From a virus, in IMG/VR virus record IMGVR_UViG_3300015263_001032, positions 1 to 20,534 of that record: 20,534 bases of DNA; one strand, written 5' to 3'. The notes beneath the pieces were generated by a model that saw only the letters and a program-made list of their open reading frames with translations, was not told the origin of the DNA and ran no database searches. Positions 5,274 through 11,483 of this stretch are shown piece by piece (position 1 is the stretch's first letter; each line of letters opens with the position of its first letter). A program made the translations under genes and the position numbers.

Positions 5274-7063
5274 TTTTTACCGACCTTTTTTGGTTCACCT
5301 AACATTGGCATTGCAGTATCATCTTTTTTACTTAATGCGATGAATCGCTCCGCTTTTTCCTGAATAGTTTTACCTTTTAATAATTGCCTGTTAACAGCAT
5401 GATTCATACCGCGATGATTTGTTAAAATAACAACTCTTTCTTTTGCGCGTGTTACGGCAGTGTAAAGCCATTCACGCGAAAGCATAATTAAATTCGCAGA
5501 ATGAATTAATAAAACTACGGTTCTATATTCTGAACCTTGGGATTTATGACAAGTAATTGCATAAGAGTGCATAACTTTTCCATATGCACCAGCCGATGAA
5601 AATTCTACTAAATCATCCACGTTTTGAAATTTAACAAACATAGAATGTGAAGCTTGTCTTTCACGTTCGTCTGGATCATCTGTTGAATTTTCTTGATCTG
5701 CAATTTCTTCTGCTAAATCTGATAAATCCAGAGTAAAATTTTCCGATGAAAGATCAGTTAAAACCTGATCTGCAATTGCATCACCTTTAAATTTTGGATT
5801 TGGGCGAATTTCTTTTACCACTCCAATCATTCCATTGGTTAAACCTAAATCGCGATCATTTGAAGTTATCATTACTTTATCGCCGACTGCGAAAGTTTCA
5901 TGTTTCCAGCCAGCCGTTATTACAACTGGTGGATTAACTGGAATTCCGTCAATTTCTTTTGTCGGATTAAAGTAACGAACTAGTTTTTCATTAAATGCAA
6001 TTTGCCCCAATGTTTCTATATTTTGTGGCACAATGAAAGCGTCAATCATCGGATCAAATAAATTGCGTTTATGTAAAGTTTGAATAATTCCTGTTGTATG
6101 TTGAAAAGCTTCAAATGCAGAATCAGGAATATCCATAATTAAAAACTTTTTAGGATGTTTAATTGGCTTTTTGCCGTCAATGATTCTGGAAGCATTTTCA
6201 ATAATGGGATTTTCTTCACCTTTTTGCCGATGAATAGTATTTAAAACAAAAGTCGGCCATTTTGTAATTGCAAAACCTAAAACACTTCTGCCAGTTACAG
6301 GGGGCAATTGGTTTAAATCTCCCATTATAATTATTCTGCAATCATCTGGCAAAGCTGCTACCAGTTCATTAAATAAATAAACCGGAACTGAGCCGCCCTC
6401 ATCTATAACGCATAATTTAAAAGGCAGTTTATTGTTTGCTGTAAACATTGGGCGAAAAACTTTTACTTCGTAAGTTTCTCCCGTTTTTTCGTCTGTTCTT
6501 TCTTCCATTACAGGCGAATAACCTAGTGTGGAGTGAATAGTTCCACACAATGGATGATATTCTTTTGGCAATGCGCGTTTTATTTGTTGCACAGCTTTTC
6601 CCATAAATGAAACAATACAAACAGCAATGTTTAAATCTTCTGATCCAGTTTGATTATTTTCCATTCTGGCAGAATTCAAATTAATAGTCGGTATATCTTT
6701 TATTAATTTGTTTATTAAAGCTTTTGAAGTCGTAGTTTTACCAGTTCCAGCTTTTCCAATTAGACAACCATATTTTTCAAATTCTAAACCTTGAACAGCG
6801 GCTAATTGATCACCGTCTAATTGTAAGCCCTCATCCATTAAAGAATCAGGTAGATTTAGATTTATAATTTCCCCTAAATCATCTTTGTGTTCTTCAGCAA
6901 GCGCAAAAGATTTTGCTTGCAATTTTTCCTGTTGACGTTCTGCAATTTCAGCTTTGCGTTTTGTAACTCCAGAGCCAAATAATAAATCATGGCCAGAAGT
7001 TTTCAATTTAATAGGCGTTGCTGTTTTTGCAGGTTTATTTAATAAATCTGCTAATTTTGACAT
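5270..7063 (-). CDS. RecD/Dda-like superfamily 1B DNA helicase (597 aa)
   Basis: SF1 helicase motifs appear in order: Q-like motif LDGDQLAAV (82-90), Walker A GKAGTGKTT (103-111), motif Ia region SFMGKAVQQI (152-161), IHSTLGY (176-182), Walker B VIDEGG (219-224), motif III GDLNQLPPV (248-256), HRQ (279-281), an SH3-like insertion around DKVMITSNDRDLGLTNGMIG (395-414), motif V AITCHKSQGSE (502-512), and motif VI LYTAVTRAKERVVI (533-546). This is the layout of RecD2/Dda helicases, which unwind DNA 5' to 3' using ATP. The usual motif II Ser/Ala after DE is Gly. Residues 1-75 are a non-catalytic extension with ADLLNKPAK and PIKLKTSG, similar to segments in two other proteins of the block. The ribosome site is AAAAAAGGAAATC. 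A role in phage replication or recombination is likely. Confidence 0.93.
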   Translation of the reverse strand: MSKLADLLNKPAKTATPIKLKTSGHDLLFGSGVTKRKAEIAERQQEKLQAKSFALAEEHKDDLGEIINLNLPDSLMDEGLQLDGDQLAAVQGLEFEKYGCLIGKAGTGKTTTSKALINKLIKDIPTINLNSARMENNQTGSEDLNIAVCIVSFMGKAVQQIKRALPKEYHPLCGTIHSTLGYSPVMEERTDEKTGETYEVKVFRPMFTANNKLPFKLCVIDEGGSVPVYLFNELVAALPDDCRIIIMGDLNQLPPVTGRSVLGFAITKWPTFVLNTIHRQKGEENPIIENASRIIDGKKPIKHPKKFLIMDIPDSAFEAFQHTTGIIQTLHKRNLFDPMIDAFIVPQNIETLGQIAFNEKLVRYFNPTKEIDGIPVNPPVVITAGWKHETFAVGDKVMITSNDRDLGLTNGMIGVVKEIRPNPKFKGDAIADQVLTDLSSENFTLDLSDLAEEIADQENSTDDPDERERQASHSMFVKFQNVDDLVEFSSAGAYGKVMHSYAITCHKSQGSEYRTVVLLIHSANLIMLSREWLYTAVTRAKERVVILTNHRGMNHAVNRQLLKGKTIQEKAERFIALSKKDDTAMPMLGEPKKVGKK

Positions 7064-7078
7064 TTTAGATTTCCTTTT

Positions 7079-7267
7079 TTAATAAACTGCATTAATATCC
7101 ATTGGATCAAAACTTGGCGCAATTGGGTCTTGATCTCCAAGTATTTTTCCTGCTTTTGGATTCGGTTCATATAAATTAATTTGCCACATAACGATTTTTG
7201 CAATTGGTTCTTTCAACCACTGTTTATCGTAAAATAAAATTTCTGTTATAGTTTCATCTGTATTCAT
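7079..7267 (-). CDS. small acidic protein of unknown function (62 aa)
   Basis: Not recognised. The sequence MNTDETITEILFYDKQWLKEPIAKIVMWQINLYEPNPKAG... is acidic, with a hydrophobic middle and a Pro/Asp-rich C-terminus (DQDPIAPSFDPMDINAVY). It lies between the 409-aa gene (12-bp gap) and the helicase (15-bp gap). An AGAAGGTCTCAATATG ribosome site precedes the ATG. Support is position, codon use and ribosome site only. Confidence 0.55.
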   Translation of the reverse strand: MNTDETITEILFYDKQWLKEPIAKIVMWQINLYEPNPKAGKILGDQDPIAPSFDPMDINAVY

Positions 7268-7279
7268 ATTGAGACCTTC

Positions 7280-8509
7280 TTAAAGTTTGAGTTTAAAACC
7301 TGTAGTGTTAATTTCTTTCTTTTCTTCAATGATTGGATTTTCTAAACTTTCAATTGTTATTGGTTTTGGCTTCTTTTTACCTAATAAAGATAGATCAATT
7401 TTTTCTTTTGGCTTTTGCATTTGTTCAATAGATTTTTTCTTGAATCCCTTGAACTCGCCCTCTAAAGAAAAATTATTTAATAATTCTAGTTCCTCTTTTG
7501 GAGAATCAAAAACCGCTAAATCATCTAACAATTCACTATCACCAAATTCATCGATAATGAATTCCTGCAAATCAAGCATAATTGAAACTCGTTTGGGTTG
7601 ATTCTTAATAGAAGGTTGATTGTGAAAAGCAGATAATCCAGCCAATTCGCGCTTGATAGACTCAATGTCGTTTGAGGTTATCTTATATAAATCTTGCTGT
7701 CTGTATATTAATTTTTGGCGAATGTTTTTAAAATGCCGTTGTAATAGGAAAGTTAAATTTTCCTTGATATTATTAATAAAAATGGTTAATGATTCTTTTG
7801 TTTCCGTTGCTTCGACAATGTTTTGTGCGGTGAAAAATGTTGTAAACATTGCTTTTGTTGGTTTTGCTAGACCTAGCAATCTTCGCATTAATTCATTCGA
7901 TTCAATAATTAAATCTAAATACTCACTTTGCAAAATAGATAAATTATTTCTAGCTTTTATTTTATCTTGTAAACGTAGAAATTTATCTTTGTATTCTATG
8001 GGAACTGATTCAAATGAAAGGTTTTTACCTTGCGTTTTTGGTAGGGATAAATCAAAGAAGTGACTTGCAGCATAAATGAAATAACCGCTAGAATCTTGAA
8101 CCATTAATTTGTTCAAGGTTTTATAGTCAGTGCTCATCCACTCTAAAGAATAGTTTGAACTAGATAATTGCATTAAAAGCGAAAGCGTTTTTTCCTTTCC
8201 ATGTATAGCAAGCATATCAGAAAAACGTTCTAATGAATAAGAATTCAAATACTTGCCAGACTTGAAACAATAGTTTTTGATAAACGGTTTAAAACAATCT
8301 TCGTTTGCAACTAACATCGCTTCAGTCATGTTAGGAAATTCTAGAGAATCAATTTTCGCTTCAATTCCTTCCGGTGAAACTGTCAATGTGTTATTTAAAG
8401 ACTTTTGTAAATTTGGAGCTAACTCACTAAAATTTGTAGCGCTTGAATATCTTTGCAGTTTTTCTGCAAGTTTGCGCTTCATGCTTTTGCGTTTAGATTC
8501 TTTTGACAT
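7280..8509 (-). CDS. large early protein of unknown function (409 aa), origin-proximal
   Basis: No family recognised. A very basic N-terminus (KESKRKSMKRKLAEKLQR, residues 3-20) precedes a long, mainly helical body (30-320) with no Walker, nuclease or polymerase motifs visible. The C-terminal 100 residues are charged and probably disordered, and carry IDLSLLGKKKPKP (371-383) and a final GFKLKL. Both resemble segments of the helicase and 249-aa protein. It is the first long gene leftward from the repeat-rich central region, so a replication initiator, loader or origin-binding role is possible but not shown. The ribosome site is AAAAAAGGATAGTATCC-ATG. Its codon use is AT-rich like its neighbours. 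Confidence 0.8.
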   Translation of the reverse strand: MSKESKRKSMKRKLAEKLQRYSSATNFSELAPNLQKSLNNTLTVSPEGIEAKIDSLEFPNMTEAMLVANEDCFKPFIKNYCFKSGKYLNSYSLERFSDMLAIHGKEKTLSLLMQLSSSNYSLEWMSTDYKTLNKLMVQDSSGYFIYAASHFFDLSLPKTQGKNLSFESVPIEYKDKFLRLQDKIKARNNLSILQSEYLDLIIESNELMRRLLGLAKPTKAMFTTFFTAQNIVEATETKESLTIFINNIKENLTFLLQRHFKNIRQKLIYRQQDLYKITSNDIESIKRELAGLSAFHNQPSIKNQPKRVSIMLDLQEFIIDEFGDSELLDDLAVFDSPKEELELLNNFSLEGEFKGFKKKSIEQMQKPKEKIDLSLLGKKKPKPITIESLENPIIEEKKEINTTGFKLKL

Positions 8510-8539
8510 TGGATACTATCCTTTTTTAGTAAAATTAGT

Positions 8540-8707
8540 TTAATTAGGTTTAATATTATTTAATTTAATTAATACAAATAAATTTAAAATCTCAGAAGTT
8601 TTAATTTTACGTTTATTTCCATTTGGGTAAATGATAAATCCCGAAAACGAATCACTCTCGAATTCAAAATAAATATTTAAATCTTTCAAATAATATTTAG
8701 TTTTCAT
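8540..8707 (-). CDS. first gene of the leftward operon, 55-aa protein of unknown function
   Basis: A short frame (MKTKYYLKDLNIYFEFESDS...LIKLNNIKPN) lies between the leftward promoter and the 409-aa gene. It is Lys/Asn/Ile-rich with a beta-rich first half and a hydrophobic helix near residues 38-50. A GAGGTG sequence lies about 11 nt before the ATG, a little far for a ribosome site. Its position about 50 bp downstream of a good promoter makes it the first early product; there is no family match. Confidence 0.5.
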   Translation of the reverse strand: MKTKYYLKDLNIYFEFESDSFSGFIIYPNGNKRKIKTSEILNLFVLIKLNNIKPN

Positions 8708-8762
8708 ATTATTTTTAGCACCTCGGTTTAGTTAATCAAATTAGTATTTCTAGCAACCGCGT

Positions 8763-8791
8763 ATCCTACCACACTTTAAGAACAATGTCAA
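8763..8791 (-). promoter_or_regulatory. leftward early promoter
   Basis: On the minus strand: TTGACA (8786-8791), a 17-bp spacer, TAGGAT (8763-8768). It points at the 55-aa gene and the whole left block. The -35 box is perfect; the -10 box matches 4 of 6. Confidence 0.8.
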
Positions 8792-8874
8792 GCATTATTT
8801 TCAACTTTATTTTAGAGCTGACTATTTATAGCTATTTCAAAATTGATGCAAATAAATAACATTCATAACATAAC

Positions 8875-8926
8875 TTTCATAACAATAACCTAACGCTAAC
8901 ATAACAATAACCTAACAATAACAACC
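8875..8926 (+). repeat. left iteron block (two 17-bp direct repeats, 22-bp period)
   Basis: CATAACAATAACCTAAC occurs exactly at 8878-8894 and again at 8900-8916, 22 bp apart (two helical turns), followed by a partial third unit AATAACAACC. Related CATAAC units precede it at 8864-8874. It is a likely protein-binding array. Confidence 0.85.
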
Positions 8927-8952
8927 AATTTCAGACCGCCCCTAGGTTGTTA
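8919..8952. repeat. 8-bp inverted repeat at the inner edge of the left iterons
   Basis: TAACAACC (8919-8926) and GGTTGTTA (8945-8952) are exact reverse complements with an 18-nt gap that includes the GC-rich CCGCCCC. It could be an operator or a hairpin. Confidence 0.7.
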
Positions 8953-9087
8953 CTAATAATCCTAATCGATCTCTTTTTCATTCCAATTTATATTTCTTTT
9001 TCACATTCTATTTTTAAATCTCTTTTTGAGAGAGCTATTCCAATATACCGTCAAAAAAATTTGTTATTTTGTTCATAGGGTATTATC

Positions 9088-9158
9088 TATTTGTCCATTT
9101 GGGATAGAACTATTATTATTTGGGCTAATCCATTTGGAATATAATTTGGGGACAAATA
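9088..9158. repeat. 9-bp inverted repeat with internal direct repeats
   Basis: TATTTGTCC (9088-9096) is exactly complemented by GGACAAATA (9150-9158). Between them TCCATTTGGGATA (9094-9106) recurs as TCCATTTGGAATA (9129-9141), 35 bp apart. The compact symmetry suggests protein-binding sites in the middle of the control region. Confidence 0.65.
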
Positions 9159-9189
9159 CCAATTAGGAATATTAGTAACAAGGTATGGA

Positions 9190-9202
9190 CGCCCGCCGGG
9201 CG
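9190..9202. other. isolated GC-only palindromic hairpin
   Basis: CGCCCGCCGGGCG forms a 5-bp CGCCC/GGGCG stem with a 3-nt loop in otherwise very AT-rich DNA, directly next to the right iteron arm. No T-run follows on either strand, so it is not a normal terminator. Confidence 0.6.
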
Positions 9203-9242
9203 GCTGTTACTGTTAGGTTACTGTTACGTTATTGTTATGAAA
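9202..9242 (-). repeat. right, inverted copy of the iteron block
   Basis: Read on the minus strand, this segment begins TTTCATAACAATAAC and continues with GTAACAGTAACCTAACAGTAACAGCC. It matches the left block at 8875-8926 with about 11 bp missing and mostly A-to-G differences, so the two blocks form a large imperfect inverted repeat around a 275-bp core. Confidence 0.75.
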
Positions 9243-9256
9243 TGTTTGTGATTTTG

Positions 9257-9298
9257 TTTGTTATTAATTTGTTATTCTTTTGTTATTAATTTGTTATT
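9257..9298 (+). repeat. four TTTGTTATT repeats at 11-bp spacing
   Basis: TTTGTTATT occurs exactly at 9257, 9268, 9279 and 9290, one helical turn apart, separated by AA, CT, AA. As 22-bp units, 20 of 22 bases are identical. The array ends 29 bp before the rightward -35 box. Confidence 0.88.
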
Positions 9299-9306
9299 TA
9301 AAATGC

Positions 9307-9318
9307 TTGTTTAAACAA
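9307..9318. promoter_or_regulatory. 12-bp perfect palindrome beside the rightward promoter
   Basis: TTGTTTAAACAA is a perfect palindrome ending 9 bp before the -35 box at 9328. It could be an operator for a dimeric regulator of the 245-aa gene. Confidence 0.5.
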
Positions 9319-9327
9319 ACAAATAAC

Positions 9328-9355
9328 TTGACAATTCCGTTATTTCTGTTACACT
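9328..9355 (+). promoter_or_regulatory. rightward promoter for the 245-aa gene
   Basis: TTGACA (9328-9333), a 16-bp spacer, and TACACT (9350-9355) lie about 75 bp before the ATG at 9431. The -35 is perfect; the -10 matches 4 of 6. It faces the leftward promoter across the repeat region. Confidence 0.7.
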
Positions 9356-9430
9356 CCTCTATAGTTAAATAGATTTTTTGTTTAACTACTAACTCAAACA
9401 TTAACTTTTAAATTTAAAAGGAATCAAAAT

Positions 9431-10168
9431 ATGAACGCACAAGTTGAAAACGTCACTGAAGAAAAAATTACTCTGCAAGATATTGCACGTCGCAGTTTTT
9501 CAGTTGATGAACTAGAGAACGCGCAAAAGTATATCGGTGAAGCTGTTGCAGTTGCGAAAGCTGAGGGAGTAGAGCCGATCTTTAACTTTGATGTAAATGA
9601 AAATTTGCCTGAAGGTTATGGACTAGCTGTTATTCCTTTAACTGAACGTGTTGCAGGACAAGGCAATGTAACAAAAGGTTTGTGTATTGCGGCAGTTCCT
9701 TCTGTTAATACAATTTTAGCTGATGATTCGGGCGAGAGCTGGGTTGTAAAACAAATCACTGATATTTTGGTACGCAATATTAAATCGGCTGCTATGCCTT
9801 CAGACGATGGATCAATAACTTCTATTCCTTTCAAAGTGCAAGATTTTACAACTAGCACAAGATCAAGCGCTTTGGCGGCTTTCAATGCTGTTGCTTCTCT
9901 TTATGTAAAAGCACTGAAAGACAAAGGTTTGAAATTCATGTCAAAAGGTTTACTGCGTCAAGTACTTTCAAGCGCTGCTTTTGCAAAACAACAATTTCCA
10001 CGTATTGGGCAAGATAACTGGTTAGTGGTAATTGGTTCAATGAAAACTCACGCGGCAAAAGAAGGTTTAGATTCTGGTATTTTGTCTCACTGGGAAAATA
10101 CACGCGATCAAGTCGAAGTATCTACAACTGAAATCGATCTTTCAGATATTGACGGAATGGTCGAATAA
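9431..10168 (+). CDS. monocistronic protein with acidic C-terminal tail (245 aa), function unknown
   Basis: Not recognised. It is a soluble, alanine-rich protein: acidic N-terminus, a beta-rich section (about 60-145), a helical basic section (KALKDKGLKFMSKGLLRQVL, about 160-179), and an acidic tail (TTEIDLSDIDGMVE). The tail recalls phage and bacterial single-stranded-DNA-binding proteins, where it recruits partners, but no OB-fold signature can be claimed. The gene has its own promoter (9328-9355), an AAAAGGAATC ribosome site and a strong terminator (10188-10230), so it forms a single-gene unit that is probably strongly expressed. Its location beside the putative origin fits an abundant replication or DNA-coating protein; a regulator or host-takeover protein is equally possible. 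Confidence 0.75.
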   Translation: MNAQVENVTEEKITLQDIARRSFSVDELENAQKYIGEAVAVAKAEGVEPIFNFDVNENLPEGYGLAVIPLTERVAGQGNVTKGLCIAAVPSVNTILADDSGESWVVKQITDILVRNIKSAAMPSDDGSITSIPFKVQDFTTSTRSSALAAFNAVASLYVKALKDKGLKFMSKGLLRQVLSSAAFAKQQFPRIGQDNWLVVIGSMKTHAAKEGLDSGILSHWENTRDQVEVSTTEIDLSDIDGMVE

Positions 10169-10187
10169 CTTTTAAATCTACCTGGAC

Positions 10188-10230
10188 GAAAAGCGGAAAT
10201 TTATAGTTTTACTTTTCCGCTTTTCTTTTT
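10188..10230 (+). terminator. intrinsic terminator of the 245-aa gene
   Basis: GAAAAGCGGAAA (10188-10199) pairs perfectly with TTTCCGCTTTTC (10214-10225), a 12-bp stem with a 14-nt loop, followed directly by five T residues. Confidence 0.9.
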
Positions 10231-10239
10231 CTAACAACC

Positions 10240-10268
10240 TTGATTTTTTTAATTTACTGTTCTATGCT
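10240..10268 (+). promoter_or_regulatory. promoter of the 86-aa gene
   Basis: TTGATT (10240-10245), a 17-bp spacer, TATGCT (10263-10268), 37 bp before the ATG at 10305. It directly follows a terminator, so a new promoter is needed here. Confidence 0.65.
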
Positions 10269-10304
10269 TTTATTTTAAACACTAAATTAAAAGGATTAAA
10301 TATC

Positions 10305-10565
10305 ATGAATCATTTACCGATTGAAGATCAAAAACGCTTTGCTAAACATTTATCACGGAAATTGCCTAATAATCCGTACACATTTGAAGCTTGGCAAGTT
10401 TCTGAAATTTTGCGAGTTTATGCTAAATCAGCTTGTCGCAGTAGATCGTATTCAGTTTCTAACCAGCAAGATATGATCGATCTACACTCTGATTTAATAT
10501 CGCAGTTTTGTAAGGATAATAAAATCTCTATCATTCCCAGCATTGTAAAAAATCAAGCTTGTTAG
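10305..10565 (+). CDS. monocistronic small basic protein (86 aa), function unknown
   Basis: Not recognised. The protein is mainly helical and basic (RFAKHLSRKLPNNPYTFEAW, RVYAKSACRSRSYSVSNQQ) with no clear helix-turn-helix. It has its own promoter-like sequence, an AAAAGGATT ribosome site and a terminator at 10584-10612, forming a second one-gene unit between the 245-aa gene and the packaging cluster. That isolation suggests separate timing, for example a regulator of late transcription, but nothing in the sequence proves it. Confidence 0.65.
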   Translation: MNHLPIEDQKRFAKHLSRKLPNNPYTFEAWQVSEILRVYAKSACRSRSYSVSNQQDMIDLHSDLISQFCKDNKISIIPSIVKNQAC

Positions 10566-10583
10566 CTGGGATAGAATAATTTG

Positions 10584-10612
10584 ATGGGGGGTACTAGCCC
10601 CCCATTTTTTTT
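10584..10612 (+). terminator. strong GC-rich intrinsic terminator before the packaging cluster
   Basis: ATGGGGGG (10584-10591) pairs with CCCCCCAT (10598-10605) around a TACTAG loop, followed by eight T residues. It isolates the late genes from upstream transcription. Confidence 0.92.
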
Positions 10613-10676
10613 ATGGCCACCCCCCGTATAAATAGTGACACTTAAAAATTTCCTAAAAAATTTGAGAAAAAAAATT

Positions 10677-10916
10677 ATGAATCCAGTAAACTTTAAAGAA
10701 CAAAATGCTGTATTTGCGGAAAACCAACCTGAGTATATTCCGTTGCCAGCGCATATTAAAAATGATTTAGAAGTAACAATAATTTGTTGCTGGCAATTGA
10801 GCTGGAAAGAAAGATTTCAAATTTTATTTACTGGAAAAATCTGGCATTCTGTATTAACATTTGGACAACCTTTACAACCTCAGTTATTGGAAATTGATAA
10901 ACCAAAAATGGAGTAA
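10677..10916 (+). CDS. small protein upstream of the terminase genes (79 aa)
   Basis: The product reads MNPVNFKEQNAVFAENQPEYIPLPAHI, then ...CWQLSWKERFQILFTGKIWHSVLTFGQPLQPQLLEIDKP. The second half (W-x-LS-x-x-E-R-x-x-I-L-x-TG-x-I-W ... QPLQP) resembles a small conserved phage protein commonly found near terminase genes and of no known function. A GTG 42 bp upstream (10635) would add 14 basic residues; ATG at 10677 is preferred because it starts the typical N-terminus and has a GAGAAAA sequence in front. The next gene starts 6 bp after its stop. Confidence 0.65.
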   Translation: MNPVNFKEQNAVFAENQPEYIPLPAHIKNDLEVTIICCWQLSWKERFQILFTGKIWHSVLTFGQPLQPQLLEIDKPKME

Positions 10917-10922
10917 TTCAAA

Positions 10923-11483
10923 ATGCAAAATGAAACTGGAGCATTGACAAAAGAGAAAATGCTAAAGTTAGCGCGCATGGAATTACATGGTGTGCCGCGA
11001 AAACAAACTGCTATGGCTATGGCTTTAAGCGAAAGCAGAATAAGTCAAATAATGGAAACCGCTGAATATCAATCTGCGGCAGAAATTATTGCGGCTGAAA
11101 ATTTTGATAGAAACGAAATGATCAACAAAGGATGGGATGGAATTGAAGCTTTAGGAATTCGCAAAGTTGTTGATTATTTGCAACATGATCCTGATCCAGA
11201 ATTTGCATTACGCGCTGCAACTTTAGCAAATAAAGCTTCACGGCGTGGCGGATTTTCACAAAATCCAATTGCACAAAATGTTGGAGTTCGAGCTATTATA
11301 AATTTAAATGCAAATTTTGTTGAAAAACTACAACAGAATTTTGAAATTACAAAAGACAGAACTTCTGTTTTAGTGGAAAAACAAAAAGATTCTAATTTCC
11401 TTGGAGCAAAAGCTGTGCAAGAATTATTGCAAATTAAACCTAAAAAAGAAGATATTGATCTTCTGGCTGGTACGTCATTCTAA
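10923..11483 (+). CDS. terS: terminase small subunit (186 aa)
   Basis: The N-terminal 50 residues (KEKMLKLARMELHGVPRKQTAMAMALSESRISQIM) form a helix-turn-helix with the resolvase/sigma-like pattern used by many small terminases to bind the packaging site. A helical oligomerisation region follows (55-110), then a Lys/Gln-rich C-terminus. The stop is directly followed by the large subunit ATG. Length and position immediately before the large terminase support the call. The protein would recognise phage DNA and load the packaging motor. The sequence does not show whether packaging is by cos, pac or direct terminal repeats. Confidence 0.8.
   Translation: MQNETGALTKEKMLKLARMELHGVPRKQTAMAMALSESRISQIMETAEYQSAAEIIAAENFDRNEMINKGWDGIEALGIRKVVDYLQHDPDPEFALRAATLANKASRRGGFSQNPIAQNVGVRAIINLNANFVEKLQQNFEITKDRTSVLVEKQKDSNFLGAKAVQELLQIKPKKEDIDLLAGTSF

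Larger units (their letters stand above)
8708..9430. other. non-coding divergent control region, candidate replication origin
   Basis: This is the only long gap in the window. It lies exactly where gene direction switches and is bounded by the leftward promoter (8763-8791) and the rightward promoter (9328-9355). It holds two direct 17-bp repeats at 22-bp spacing, an inverted imperfect copy of that block at 9202-9242, four 9-bp repeats at 11-bp spacing (9257-9298), several inverted repeats, a GC-only hairpin (9190-9202) and very AT-rich pyrimidine tracts (8966-9030). No convincing coding frame was seen. Iterons beside an AT-rich segment are typical of replication origins and of repressor operators; sequence alone does not tell which. 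Confidence 0.6.

Noticed and set aside
7653-8063. 136-aa plus-strand open frame inside the 409-aa gene
   Set aside because: Antisense to a well-supported gene with a ribosome site and good codon structure; its composition is shadow-like.
8863-9300. CRISPR array
   Set aside because: The repeats are short, have 11- or 22-bp periods with no variable spacers, and occur in inverted blocks, so they are iteron-like.
9616-9885. 89-aa minus-strand open frame inside the 245-aa gene
   Set aside because: Antisense shadow of a gene with its own promoter, ribosome site and terminator.
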